This document shows, in pieces, positions 28,522 to 37,316 of a DNA stretch of 64,000 nucleotides. Both the position numbers and the translations under genes were made by a program. The DNA is from Paramesorhizobium leguminum (GTDB lineage Bacteria; Pseudomonadota; Alphaproteobacteria; Rhizobiales; Rhizobiaceae): contig NZ_QJTF01000001.1 in the NCBI RefSeq assembly GCF_003217235.1, forward strand, positions 62,001 to 126,000. Reading direction: 5' to 3'. Below the pieces are notes generated by a model, which made no database searches, had not been told where the DNA came from, and saw nothing but the letters and a program-made list of their open reading frames with translations. How positions within the stretch are numbered: position 1 is the first letter of the stretch; every line of letters starts with the position of its first letter.

Positions 28522-28697
28522 GAGCTGCGCTGTCTCGCGAAGATCTCCAACCAATCTAATCATCAAACCAATCGCGGATAACCCACATATCCCCGATTGC
28601 CGCCTTATTAACACTCATATACAAGGCTTGCCATGGAGTTGCCGGAATTTTGCGGCAGGGCTGCTAAATGGCGCTGTAGGGATGAGAAGTGGCGATA

Positions 28698-29360
28698 ATG
28701 AAGATTAAGGGACAGTTTCTGGCTTTCGGGGCAATCCTTGCGGGCGTCGCGCTTTCGGGCTGCGTTTCCGCTCCCACCTATGGCACGGACAAAACCGCAA
28801 GCGCGCAGCTAATCGACGACATGTCTAATATCGCTTCCTTCGGTTCCCGCAACAAGGAACGGATCGAGTATAAGCCGCGTCCTGAATTGGTGAAGCCCGC
28901 CGGACGTGCCGCCACCTTGCCGGCTCCGCAGGAAAGCGTGGCCCAGTCGGGCGGAAATTGGCCGGAATCGCCCGAGGCGCGCCGCAAGCGCCTGCGCGAC
29001 GAGGCGACAGCCAATCAGGATAATCCGAATTACGTTTCGCCTATCGCCGGTGAGGGCCCAGCCCCCAGTGCCTGGTCGCGCACGGATCTTGCCTCGCCCA
29101 ACAGCCGCGCCGCCGACCGCGCGTCGCGCGGCATAAATTTGTCGGCAGAGGAATCGGCAGAGCTTTTGAAGCGCCGTCAGCAGTCCAAAACCGGATCTCC
29201 GACGACGCGGAAATATTTGAGCGAGCCGCCCCTGGAATACCGGCAGGCCGCCGCCTCCGCGCCGACGGGCGATCTGGGTGCCGACGAGGCGAGAAAAGAA
29301 CGCGAGCGCAAAGCCGCCGCCAGCGGCTCGAAGAGCTGGCGTGAATATATGCCGTGGTAA
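28698..29360 (+). CDS. Putative lipoprotein (220 residues)
   Basis: The N-terminus MKIKGQFLAFGAILAGVALSGC is a lipoprotein signal with lipobox LSGC, so the mature protein would be lipidated at Cys22. The remainder is hydrophilic, rich in Ala, Arg, Ser and Pro, with no recognisable catalytic motif, and ends SGSKSWREYMPW. A GTG at 28689 is an alternative start. It stands alone between ileS and a convergent tadA; a family F palindrome begins right after its stop. I know no function for it; the location would be the envelope. Confidence 0.72.
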   Translation: MKIKGQFLAFGAILAGVALSGCVSAPTYGTDKTASAQLIDDMSNIASFGSRNKERIEYKPRPELVKPAGRAATLPAPQESVAQSGGNWPESPEARRKRLRDEATANQDNPNYVSPIAGEGPAPSAWSRTDLASPNSRAADRASRGINLSAEESAELLKRRQQSKTGSPTTRKYLSEPPLEYRQAAASAPTGDLGADEARKERERKAAASGSKSWREYMPW

Positions 29361-29364
29361 GAAT

Positions 29365-29452
29365 AGAGGGTAGGGCAGTAAGGCAATAAGGCAGTATGTT
29401 TATTGCCTTGGCGCCTGCGCTCCGACATTACCCTACTGCCCTACTGCCCTAA
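29365..29452. terminator. Family F palindrome between the lipoprotein gene and tadA
   Basis: TAGGGCAGTAAGGCAATAAG and the complementary ACCCTACTGCCCTACTGCCC form long arms around a GC-rich loop. The left edge follows the lipoprotein stop by four bases and the right edge overlaps the tadA stop codon (TAG at 29451-29449), so it probably ends both transcripts. Confidence 0.72.
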
Positions 29453-29904
29453 ACCCTCTTCCCCCTAAAAAACTCCCTCAGCAACATCTGCGCCTCCTTC
29501 TCCGCAAACCCCGGATAAACATCCGGCGCATGATGACAGGTCGGTTGCGCATAGAAGCGGGCGCCGTGTTCCACGCCGCCGCCTTTGGGGTCGGATGCCC
29601 CGTAATAGAGCCGTCTGATCCGGCTGAATGAAATGGCGGCCGCGCACATGGCGCAGGGCTCCAGCGTCACATAAAGATCGCAGCCGGTTAGCCGTTCGTC
29701 GTCGAGCAGGGCACAGGCATCGCGAATGGCCAATATTTCCGCATGCGCCGTCGGGTCATTCATCTCGCGCGTCCGGTTGCCCGCGCGAGCGATGATTTCG
29801 CCATCGCGGATGATCGCCGCGCCGACCGGAACCTCGCCGCGCGCCGCCGCCAACCGCGCTTCATCGAGCGCAATCTGCATTGGAACTGAGATGTCTCTCT
29901 TCAT
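29449..29904 (-). CDS. tadA: tRNA-specific adenosine deaminase TadA
   Basis: 151 residues. It deaminates A34 to inosine in tRNA-Arg(ACG), an essential wobble modification. The zinc-dependent deaminase motif is complete: HAE in DPTAHAEILAIRDA and PCxxC in TLEPCAMCAAAISFSRI; YYGASDPKGGGVEHG is also typical of TadA. It is monocistronic on the minus strand and convergent with the lipoprotein gene. An internal ATG at 29880 is possible but the longer form fits family length. Confidence 0.95.
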   Translation of the reverse strand: MKRDISVPMQIALDEARLAAARGEVPVGAAIIRDGEIIARAGNRTREMNDPTAHAEILAIRDACALLDDERLTGCDLYVTLEPCAMCAAAISFSRIRRLYYGASDPKGGGVEHGARFYAQPTCHHAPDVYPGFAEKEAQMLLREFFRGKRV

Positions 29905-29952
29905 TGCGGGGTCTTTCAGGGAAATTTCGCTCGCGCGTTGCTATTCGATTTG

Positions 29953-30031
29953 TTAGAGCATCCCGAAAAGCTGCAGACATTTCGGGCATGATCACGCGGC
30001 CAGTCAATGACTGGAACGCATCCCGCTCTAG
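29953..30031. repeat. Family A/G-type palindrome upstream of the rluB-type gene
   Basis: TTAGAGCATCCCGAAAAGCT leads into CTGCAGACATTTCGGGCATGA, and the element closes with GCATCCCGCTCTAG, the complement of its own left end. It combines a family A core with the outer AGAGC...GCTCT arms seen at 44180 and 55917. Confidence 0.7.
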
Positions 30032-30058
30032 TTACCGCCGCTGAAAGGCAAATACCAG

Positions 30059-31837
30059 ATGACCAGTGATAATGAAGAGGGCGGACGCCCGAAACGCCCT
30101 TTCGGCAAGCGCCCGTTTGACAAAGCGAGCGATAGACCGGGCCGGCCGAGTGACAGGCCTTTCCCCGCAAAGCACAAGCCTTCCTTCGGCGATAAGCGCC
30201 CGGCAAGAGCCGGATCGCGCGCAACCGAAGCGGAAACCGCCCCGGAAGAGGGCGAGCGCATCGCCAAGCGGCTGGCGCGCGCGGGCATCGCCTCGCGCCG
30301 CGAGGCGGAGACGATGATCGCCGCTGGTCGCATCTCGGTCAATGGCAAGGTGCTGGCCAGCCCCGCCGTCAACGTGCTGCGCTCCGACCGCATCGAGGTC
30401 GACGGCAAGCCGCTGCGCCAGACCGAGCGCACACGGCTTTGGCTCTACCACAAACCTGCCGGGCTGGTGACGACCAACCGCGACCCGGAAGGCCGCCCCA
30501 CCGTATTCGAGGCGCTTCCCGAAGACATGCCGCGCGTCCTTTCGGTTGGACGTCTCGATATCAACACCGAAGGCCTCCTGCTTCTCACCAATGATGGCGG
30601 GTTGTCGCGTATCCTGGAACTGCCATCCACCGGCTGGCTCCGGCGCTACCGCGTCCGCGCCCATGGCAAGGTCACGCAGGAACAGCTCGACGGCTTGAAG
30701 AACGGCATTGCGGTCGATGGCGTGTTCTATGGCGCCATCGAGGCGGCCCTGGAGCGCGAGCAGGGGTCCAATGTCTGGATCACCGTGGGCCTGCGCGAGG
30801 GCAAGAACCGCGAAGTCAAGAACGTGATGGGTGCGCTGGGCTTGACCGTCAGCCGCCTCATCCGCATTTCCTTCGGCCCATTCCAGTTGGGCGAGCTGGA
30901 GGAAGGCGCGGTCCAGGAGATCCGTGGCCGCATCCTGCGTGACCAGTTGGGCGAAAAGCTGATCGAGGAATCGGGCGCGGATTTCGATGCGCCTGTTATC
31001 AATGAATTTTCGAATGCGCCTGTACGGGGAGCGGAGGTTCCAGCCGAAGCCCGCGAGCGCCCGCGCCGCTCGCCGGAATGGATTTCCGCCAGCCCCGCCA
31101 GCGCCGGCAACTCAGGCAAGGCAAGAGGCCCGCGCCGCTCCAAGGATGAAAAGCGCGAGGATGCGCTGTCACGATGGAGCACCAGCCCGGCCCCGCGTGA
31201 CCGTGGTGCATCTCGGAGTGGCCCAATGAGGGGCGGCGCTGCGAAGGGGCGTGAAGAACAGGCGGTCGAGCCGCGTAAATCCCGTGGCGCCAATGTCTGG
31301 ATGGCGCCCGGCGCAAGGCCGCAAGGCAAGAAATCCGCTCCCGAGGAACGCGCCGAGCGCCCGCGCCGGGAAGACAAGCCGTTCCGCCCAAGAGCTGCGT
31401 CCGCCCCGGCGGAACGCGTGAGGGAAGGCGAGGCGAGGCCACCCCGTTGGGAGAAGAGACCGGACGGCGAGGCGCGGCCTCCGCGTTGGGAAAAGAAGCC
31501 GGACGGGGAGGCGAGGCCTCCTCGCAGGGAGCGTCCGGAAGGGGAGAGGTCGCAAGGCGAACGCCCGCCGCGTCCGCCCCGCGTCGGCAAGCGTGAACGC
31601 GCCGAGGCCCGCGAGCGGGACGAACGCGGCGGTGCAGGCCAGGGCACTGGCGGCGGCGCACGTTCATTTGCCGACAAGCGTCCGGCACGTTCCGACGACA
31701 GGCCGCGTGGCAAGGGACCGGGCGGTGCTGGCCCACGCAAGGACGGCCCCCGGAATGATGGACCCGGCAAGGGGCCGTTCAGGGGTGGTTCGGGAAATAA
31801 GCCAAGGGGCGGTGGCAATGCGGATCGTCGGCGGTAG
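30059..31837 (+). CDS. Pseudouridine synthase of the RluB/RsuA family with a long basic C-terminal tail
   Basis: 592 residues. The core is an S4 RNA-binding domain (about residues 66-115, RLARAGIASRREAETMIAAG) and the synthase domain with the catalytic Asp in VGRLDINTEGLLLLTNDGG (about residue 160). These enzymes isomerise uridine in 23S or 16S rRNA. The first 60 residues and the last 280 are Arg/Pro/Gly/Lys-rich and probably disordered; the tail has imperfect repeats of EARPPRWEKRPDG. RluB (23S U2605) is the closest name but RsuA or RluE cannot be excluded. rsmD overlaps its 3' end by 20 bases. Confidence 0.88.
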   Translation: MTSDNEEGGRPKRPFGKRPFDKASDRPGRPSDRPFPAKHKPSFGDKRPARAGSRATEAETAPEEGERIAKRLARAGIASRREAETMIAAGRISVNGKVLASPAVNVLRSDRIEVDGKPLRQTERTRLWLYHKPAGLVTTNRDPEGRPTVFEALPEDMPRVLSVGRLDINTEGLLLLTNDGGLSRILELPSTGWLRRYRVRAHGKVTQEQLDGLKNGIAVDGVFYGAIEAALEREQGSNVWITVGLREGKNREVKNVMGALGLTVSRLIRISFGPFQLGELEEGAVQEIRGRILRDQLGEKLIEESGADFDAPVINEFSNAPVRGAEVPAEARERPRRSPEWISASPASAGNSGKARGPRRSKDEKREDALSRWSTSPAPRDRGASRSGPMRGGAAKGREEQAVEPRKSRGANVWMAPGARPQGKKSAPEERAERPRREDKPFRPRAASAPAERVREGEARPPRWEKRPDGEARPPRWEKKPDGEARPPRRERPEGERSQGERPPRPPRVGKRERAEARERDERGGAGQGTGGGARSFADKRPARSDDRPRGKGPGGAGPRKDGPRNDGPGKGPFRGGSGNKPRGGGNADRRR

Positions 31838-32372
31838 GCTGCGCGGGCGCTCGCTCGCGACACCTTCGTCAAACGCAATTCGCCCTACCACGGATCGGAC
31901 CCGCGAAAGCCTGTTCAACATTCTGGCGCACCGCTTCCCGGAAAAGCTGGAGGGCGGGCGTGTGCTCGATCTTTTCGCGGGAACGGGCGCGCTGGGCCTC
32001 GAAGCCATGTCGCGCGGCGCGCGCTTCGGCCTTTTCGTCGAGGAATCGGTGGAGGGGCGCGGCTTGCTGCGCCGGAACATCGAGGCGTTCGGGCTTCAAG
32101 GCCAGACCAAGATATTCAGGCGCGATGCCTGCAATCTGGGCCCGATCGGCAACATGGAGCCTTTCGATCTCGTTTTCGCTGACCCTCCCTATGGCAAAGG
32201 CTTGGGCGAAAAGGCTTTTTTTTCAGCGTTAACGGGCGGTTGGCTTAATCCTGACGCACTTTTGGTGCTTGAAGAGGAGGCGGATGCCATGCTCGCGCTC
32301 GACAGCCGGTTTGAAGTGTGTGACGAGCGCGAATATGGCGGAACGATCATCCGTTTGATTGCACTCGCATGA
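31818..32372 (+). CDS. rsmD: 16S rRNA (guanine-966-N2)-methyltransferase RsmD
   Basis: 184 residues from the ATG at 31818 (MRIVGGRLRGRSL), which overlaps the previous gene by 20 bases and has GGGGCGG upstream. Motif I is VLDLFAGTGALGLEAMSRGA and the N6/N2-amino methyltransferase motif IV is FADPPYGKG. RsmD methylates G966 in assembled 30S particles. The stop TGA belongs to the TGATCC that opens the following family A repeat. Coupling with the pseudouridine synthase suggests a joint rRNA-modification operon. Confidence 0.95.
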   Translation: MRIVGGRLRGRSLATPSSNAIRPTTDRTRESLFNILAHRFPEKLEGGRVLDLFAGTGALGLEAMSRGARFGLFVEESVEGRGLLRRNIEAFGLQGQTKIFRRDACNLGPIGNMEPFDLVFADPPYGKGLGEKAFFSALTGGWLNPDALLVLEEEADAMLALDSRFEVCDEREYGGTIIRLIALA

Positions 32373-32573
32373 TCCAGAAAAGTTGCAGACTTTTCAGATA
32401 AGATCATGCGGTTAAACAAAGAGAGCGTAAACCGTCTTGAAAGAGGGTGTGCGTAATCTAAGCACGATCCCGAAAAGTTGCAGACTTTTCGGATAAGATC
32501 ATGCGGTAAAACTCTAAGCGCGATCCCGAAAAGTTGCAGACTTTTCGGATAAGATCATACGGTAAAACAAAGA
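32370..32573 (+). repeat. Three dispersed copies of family A in tandem orientation
   Basis: Copies start near 32370, 32463 and 32519; each has AAAAGTTGCAGACTTTTC followed by GATAAGATCAT(G/A)CGG. The second and third are separated by only a few bases. They fill the 226-base gap between rsmD and the first M16 peptidase gene. Confidence 0.85.
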
Positions 32574-32598
32574 CTTATCGAACACCGACCTGACCCTC

Positions 32599-34164
32599 AT
32601 GCGAAGGATGCTTTCTGTGCCAGGTTCCATGATCCGACATCTGCTCTTCTCCACGATGGCGCTTGCCGCGTTCAGCCTTCCGCCGGTATCCTCCGCCGGC
32701 GCGCAAACGTCCGCGCCGGAAAAACCCGCTGAAACTCAAGCTGATACCTTGGCGCCAGGCCGCGCGCCGGCGGAGCCCGCGGCAAAAAAGCCGAGCCTTG
32801 TCACCACCGAGGGCGTCAGCGATTTCACGCTGGCCAACGGGATGCAGGTGGTCGTCATTCCCGATCACCGCGCCCCCGTGGTCACGCAGATGGTCTGGTA
32901 TCATGTCGGCTCCGCGGATGAGCCGCCCGGCAAGTCCGGCATCGCGCATTTCCTCGAACATCTGATGTTCAAGGGCACCAAGACCTATCCGGCGGGCGAA
33001 TTCACCAACAAGGTGGCGGCGATCGGCGGGCAGGAAAACGCCTTCACCTCTTATGATTACACCGCCTATTACCAGCAGGTCTCGCCGCAGGCGCTGGAAA
33101 TGGTGATGACCTACGAGGCGGACCGGATGGAAAACCTGGTTCTGACCGACGATGTGGTGAATACCGAACGCGACGTGGTCCTTGAGGAACGCAGGATGCG
33201 CGTCGATGGCGATCCGGGCTCGATTCTTGCGGAAGAGACCAACGCCGCGCTTTTCCTCAACAGCCCATACCGCATTCCCGTCATCGGCTGGAAGCCGGAA
33301 ATCGAGAAACTCAACACCAAGGATGCGCTCGATTTTTACCAGCGCTTCTATACGCCCAACAATGCGACGCTCGTCATTTCGGGCGATGTCGACCCTCAGG
33401 CGGTGCTGGCGCTTGCCGAAAAGACCTATGGCAAAATTCCGCGCCGCGCCGATCCGGGCCCGCGTATCCGCCCGCAAGAGCCGGAGCAGCGCACCAAGCG
33501 CACCGCCACGCTCAATGACGAGCGGGTCACGCAGCCAAGCTTCCGCAAGATTTGGGTTGTCCCATCCTATGAGAATGCCAAGCCGGGAGACGCCGAGGCG
33601 CTCGATATCCTGAGCGAAATCCTTGGCGGATCGATCCGCAGCCGCCTTTATCAGGAGCTTGTCGTCAAGCAGGGCATCGCCGCCAGCGCAGGCGCCGACT
33701 ATTCCGGCGATGCGCTCGATGACGGAACCTTCTCCGTCTATGGCGCGCCGCGCGGAACTGCCTCGCTCGATCAGGTCGAGGCGGCGGTCGATGGCGAAAT
33801 AAACCGCATCGTCAAGGATGGCGTCACTGATACGGAACTGGCGCAGGCGCGCAACCGCTTCCTGAAAAGCGTCGTCTTCTCGCGTGACAGCCAGGCGGGC
33901 ATGGCCCGCATCTATGGCTCGACACTCGCCGTCGGCGGCACGGTTGAAGATATCCAGAAATGGCCGGACCGTATTCGCGCGGTGACGAAGGAGCAGGTCA
34001 AGGATGTCGCCGTCCGCGATCTCGTCGATGCGCGCTCGGTGACAAGCTATCTCCTGCCGCCCGCGGCAGAGCCGGAAACGGCGAAATCGGATGGCGCTGC
34101 CCAAAAAGTCGTGCCGCTCAAGCCTGCTACAGTGGAAAAGGGAACAAAGGGAGTGAAGCAGTGA
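32599..34164 (+). CDS. M16 family zinc peptidase, catalytic subunit
   Basis: 521 residues with an N-terminal signal sequence (after the optional first ten residues, [19 protein letters not shown]). The inverted zinc motif HxxEH is seen in [14 protein letters not shown], and the third ligand Glu lies in the downstream [13 protein letters not shown]...E region, as in processing peptidase-like M16B proteins. It is followed by a second M16 gene with a four-base overlap; bacterial M16B enzymes often work as such active/inactive pairs in the periplasm. A start at 32629 is an alternative. Substrates are unknown. Confidence 0.9.
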   Translation: MRRMLSVPGSMIRHLLFSTMALAAFSLPPVSSAGAQTSAPEKPAETQADTLAPGRAPAEPAAKKPSLVTTEGVSDFTLANGMQVVVIPDHRAPVVTQMVWYHVGSADEPPGKSGIAHFLEHLMFKGTKTYPAGEFTNKVAAIGGQENAFTSYDYTAYYQQVSPQALEMVMTYEADRMENLVLTDDVVNTERDVVLEERRMRVDGDPGSILAEETNAALFLNSPYRIPVIGWKPEIEKLNTKDALDFYQRFYTPNNATLVISGDVDPQAVLALAEKTYGKIPRRADPGPRIRPQEPEQRTKRTATLNDERVTQPSFRKIWVVPSYENAKPGDAEALDILSEILGGSIRSRLYQELVVKQGIAASAGADYSGDALDDGTFSVYGAPRGTASLDQVEAAVDGEINRIVKDGVTDTELAQARNRFLKSVVFSRDSQAGMARIYGSTLAVGGTVEDIQKWPDRIRAVTKEQVKDVAVRDLVDARSVTSYLLPPAAEPETAKSDGAAQKVVPLKPATVEKGTKGVKQ

Positions 34165-35486
34165 ATATGCCGGTTTCCGTGTTTCGCCGTCAGATGGGTT
34201 CGCTCGCCGGAGCCCTGTTCCTCACCCTGTTCTGTGCCTTGCCGGCCGGGGCCGTCACCATTCAGGAAGTCGTCTCGCCCAAGGGTGTCCGCGCCTGGCT
34301 GGTGCAGGATAATTTCGTGCCGCTGGTCTCCATCCGGTTTTCCTTCAAGGGGGGCTCGACGCAGGACCCCGTCGGCAAGGAAGGGCTCGCTAATCTGATG
34401 ACCGGGCTCTTCGATGAAGGCGCCGGTGATATTCCATCGGATGCCTATCAGGAGCGGCTTGATAATATCGGCGCCGAAATGAGCTTTTCGGAAACGCCGG
34501 ATGATATCAGCGGTTCGATGCGCATGCTCAACGAAAACCGCAATGCGGCCTTCGATCTTCTGGCGCTCGCGGTCAACAAGCCGCGCTTCGATCAAGCGCC
34601 GATTGATCGCATCCGCCAGCAGGTCATCGCCAATATCAAGGCTTCGGAACGCGATCCAAGCACCATCGCCGCGCAAAAATTCTCCGAGGTGCTCTATGGC
34701 AACCATCCCTATGCCCGCCGTGAGCAGGGGACCGAACAATCGTTGATGACCATCACGCGTGACGATCTTCTGACGTTTCACCGCAAGAACTTCGCCCGCG
34801 ATAATCTCACCATCGGCGTGGTCGGGGCGATCAGCCCGGAAGAATTGGCGCCGCTCCTCGACAAGGTGTTCGCCGGCCTGCCCGAGAAGGCGGAACTGAC
34901 GCCCATACCCGATGCGAAGCTGGCGCTGGGCGCCACAACCAGCATCAATTACGATCTGCCGCAGACCACCCTTGCGCTCGTCTATCCCGGCATCGCGCGC
35001 AAGGACCCGGATTTCTTCGCCGCCCATCTCATGAACTATATTCTAGGCGACGGCTTTTCCTCCCGCCTTTACAAGGAAGTGCGCGAGAAGCGCGGGCTCG
35101 CCTATTCAGTTGATTCCTCGCTCATCAATCGCGATCACGCCCAGGCCTTGATGATATCGACAGCCACCCGCCCGGACCGCGCGCAGGAGGCGCTTAAAAT
35201 TATTCGCGATCAGGTGAAGCGAATGGCGGATGACGGCCCGACCGCGGAAGAGCTGGCGGCGGCCAAGAGCTATGTGATCGGCTCCTATGCCATCAACAAT
35301 CTTGACAGCTCCGGCAGCATCGCACGCACGCTCGTGGCGCTGCAGCAGGAGGGTCTCAGCCGCGATTATATCGACAAACGCGCCGCCCTTATAAATTCTG
35401 TCACGCTGGATCAGGTAAAAGCAGTGGCGAAAAGGCTGCTCGACCCCGCCCCGGCGATTCTCATGGTCGGCCCGGCGCCAAAGTAG
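34161..35486 (+). CDS. M16 family peptidase-like protein, non-catalytic partner
   Basis: 441 residues from a GTG at 34161 whose GTGA overlaps the previous stop codon; GGGAG lies seven bases upstream. An ATG two codons later is possible. A signal peptide covers about the first 30 residues ([18 protein letters not shown]). At the place of the zinc motif the sequence is [14 protein letters not shown], so HxxEH is missing. The C-terminal half shows the Arg/Tyr pair region [19 protein letters not shown] of M16 partners. It presumably pairs with the preceding catalytic protein. Confidence 0.88.
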   Translation: MNMPVSVFRRQMGSLAGALFLTLFCALPAGAVTIQEVVSPKGVRAWLVQDNFVPLVSIRFSFKGGSTQDPVGKEGLANLMTGLFDEGAGDIPSDAYQERLDNIGAEMSFSETPDDISGSMRMLNENRNAAFDLLALAVNKPRFDQAPIDRIRQQVIANIKASERDPSTIAAQKFSEVLYGNHPYARREQGTEQSLMTITRDDLLTFHRKNFARDNLTIGVVGAISPEELAPLLDKVFAGLPEKAELTPIPDAKLALGATTSINYDLPQTTLALVYPGIARKDPDFFAAHLMNYILGDGFSSRLYKEVREKRGLAYSVDSSLINRDHAQALMISTATRPDRAQEALKIIRDQVKRMADDGPTAEELAAAKSYVIGSYAINNLDSSGSIARTLVALQQEGLSRDYIDKRAALINSVTLDQVKAVAKRLLDPAPAILMVGPAPK

Positions 35487-35495
35487 TGCGTGCGT

Positions 35496-35631
35496 TCACC
35501 CTCGTGGTTCGAGGTTCGCTTCGCTCACACCTCACCATGAGGGTGAAAGGGGCGGCAGCGCTCCAGTAGCCCCTCATGGTGAGGTGTGAGCGAAGCGTAG
35601 CGGAATGAGCCTCGAACCACGAGGGCGCTTG
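35496..35631. repeat. Palindromic repeat, family D, full copy
   Basis: Arms CACCCTCGTGGTTCGAGG and the complement ending CCTCGAACCACGAGGGCG surround CACACCTCACCATGAGGG and CCCTCATGGTGAGGTGTGAG. It lies between the M16 partner gene and the patatin gene. Confidence 0.86.
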
Positions 35632-35654
35632 GCAAGGAAACACGAACAAGGGGA

Positions 35655-36542
35655 ATGCAGGTGACAATGACATTCTCGAACGTGAAAACCGCGCAATCCA
35701 CCCCGCGTGTCGCGGTCGCCTTCGGCGGGGGTGGGGCGCGGGGGCTTGCTCATGTCAACGTCATCGAGGCGCTTGATGAGTTGGGCATCCACCCCGTGGC
35801 GATTGCGGGTTCATCCATCGGCGCGATCATCGGCGCCGGCATGGCAGCGGGCATGAGCGGCAGGGAAATCCGGGATTATTGCAGCGCGACGCTTGGCCAG
35901 CGCGGCGAAATCGCCGGTCGCATGTGGAAAACCCGGCCCGCGAGCTTTGCCGAAATCCTCAATGGCGGCATTCGCGTCGCACAATTCAATATTGAGAAAA
36001 TACTCCGCGCGTTCCTGCCGGAGCGCTTGCCGGCAAGTTTCGAGGAGCTGGAAATCCCGCTCGCCGTCACCGCCACGGATTTTTACGGCCAGCAGGGGGC
36101 GATTCTCGAAAGCGGCGATCTCTTCTCCGCGCTCGCCGCCTCCGCCGCCATTCCGGCGCTGTTCCGGCCCGTCACGCGAGACGGGCGCATCCTGATCGAC
36201 GGCGGCATCTGCAATCCGGTGCCGTTCGAACTTCTGGAGGAGAGGGCGGATATCGTCATCGCCATTGATGTGGTGGGCGGCCCCATGGGCGATGATAGCC
36301 GGATGCCGTCCTCCATCGACGCCATGTTCGGCGCGACGCAATTGATGATGCAGTCGATCATCGAAACCAAACTCAAGGTCGTGCGCCCCGTCATCCTCCT
36401 CCGCCCCCCCGTCTCGCACTTCGGCGTCCTCGACTTCATGCGCGTCGAGCAGATATTGACTGAAACCGCTGGGGTGAAAGAGGAACTGAAACGCGCGGTG
36501 GATGCGGCGGTGACTTTTACTGGAGACCGGAAGAGCGCTTGA
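35655..36542 (+). CDS. Patatin-like phospholipase (RssA-type)
   Basis: 295 residues. The patatin domain is complete: oxyanion loop GGGGARGLAHV, nucleophile elbow GSSIG (Ser of GxSxG), and the catalytic Asp in the DGG motif of ILIDGGICNPVP. Cytoplasmic bacterial patatins of this size hydrolyse acyl esters of phospholipids. The start is uncertain: ATG at 35655, GTG at 35661 or ATG at 35667 follow AAGGGGA closely. It is separated from the M16 genes by a family D palindrome. Confidence 0.9.
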   Translation: MQVTMTFSNVKTAQSTPRVAVAFGGGGARGLAHVNVIEALDELGIHPVAIAGSSIGAIIGAGMAAGMSGREIRDYCSATLGQRGEIAGRMWKTRPASFAEILNGGIRVAQFNIEKILRAFLPERLPASFEELEIPLAVTATDFYGQQGAILESGDLFSALAASAAIPALFRPVTRDGRILIDGGICNPVPFELLEERADIVIAIDVVGGPMGDDSRMPSSIDAMFGATQLMMQSIIETKLKVVRPVILLRPPVSHFGVLDFMRVEQILTETAGVKEELKRAVDAAVTFTGDRKSA

Positions 36543-36594
36543 GTGCGCTAGGTTCCGTATTTAATCAACCTGTCCTGGGTAGTGTTCCCCATCA

Positions 36595-36623
36595 TTGACA
36601 AGTGTGCGGAAATTCAGTACCAA
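36595..36623 (+). promoter_or_regulatory. Candidate promoter of the HigBA-2-type toxin-antitoxin pair
   Basis: TTGACA (36595-36600) is followed after 17 bases by TACCAA (36618-36623), a weak -10. The predicted transcription start is at or beside the toxin ATG at 36630. An imperfect inverted repeat with outer arms GTGC and GCAC (36604-36635) covers the -10 and start codon and could be the operator. Confidence 0.45.
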
Positions 36624-36629
36624 ATTCCC

Positions 36630-37004
36630 ATGCACACGGTCATTGAGACGCCTGCTTATCTCGCATCCGCCAAGGATGAGAATGTGACGGAGGACGAGCG
36701 CAACGAGATTGTGTCCTTCCTCGCGTCAAACCCTGATGCGGGTGATGTCATGGCCGGTACAGGTGGAGCGCGCAAGATGCGGTTCGGTGGTCGCGGCAAA
36801 GGAAAGAGTGGCGGTTATCGGATCATCACCTTTTATGCCGACAAAGACATTCCTGTGTTTTTACTGGATATCTACAGCAAGGACACCCAGGAGAACCTTT
36901 CGAAGGCGGAGCGTAACGAGTTGAGAAAAATTCTGACAGCTCTCCCACAGGCCTGGCGGGAAAGCATCAGCGAACAGGTGAAGAAACTTAGGAGTCGAAA
37001 ATGA
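36630..37004 (+). CDS. RelE/HigB-2-type toxin of a toxin-antitoxin pair
   Basis: 124 residues from the ATG at 36630. The order and motifs ([54 protein letters not shown]) match the HigB-2 branch of RelE-fold mRNA interferases. The toxin gene comes first and its stop overlaps the antitoxin ATG (ATGA), as is normal for higBA. No Shine-Dalgarno sequence precedes the start. A C-terminal extension of about 20 residues beyond LRKILTAL is longer than usual. It lies between the patatin and antiporter genes and looks like a small acquired module. Confidence 0.88.
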   Translation: MHTVIETPAYLASAKDENVTEDERNEIVSFLASNPDAGDVMAGTGGARKMRFGGRGKGKSGGYRIITFYADKDIPVFLLDIYSKDTQENLSKAERNELRKILTALPQAWRESISEQVKKLRSRK

Positions 37005-37297
37005 GCAAGGCAGGATCAAGGATTTTGCAGGGCGCGCGAGAAGCTCTTAGCTATGCCAAAGGCGGGTCCGACACCACGGAATACGGCATCCATATTCCGC
37101 CGGAGGTTGACGTTCGCGCCATTCGCCAGAAGCAAGGATTATCCCAAAAGGCCTTCGCGGCCCGATACGGGTTCTCCTTTGGCCGTGTTCGTGATTGGGA
37201 GCAGGGCCGTTCCAACATCGATGCACCGTCTCGTATCCTTCTCACCATCATCGAGAAAGAGCCGGAGGCCGTTCAGCGGGCGCTGTCAGCAGCCTAA
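37001..37297 (+). CDS. HTH-type antitoxin partner (HigA-2-like)
   Basis: 98 residues. A C-terminal Xre-type helix-turn-helix is visible in [20 protein letters not shown] and [19 protein letters not shown], followed by [12 protein letters not shown], the characteristic ending of the HigA-2/MqsA-like antitoxin family. The N-terminal 35 residues would wrap the toxin. It overlaps the toxin stop codon by four bases and should also autoregulate the operon. It ends 19 bases from the end of the convergent antiporter gene. Confidence 0.88.
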   Translation: MSKAGSRILQGAREALSYAKGGSDTTEYGIHIPPEVDVRAIRQKQGLSQKAFAARYGFSFGRVRDWEQGRSNIDAPSRILLTIIEKEPEAVQRALSAA

Positions 37298-37316
37298 GCG
37301 CCAATAAAGCGCAAGG

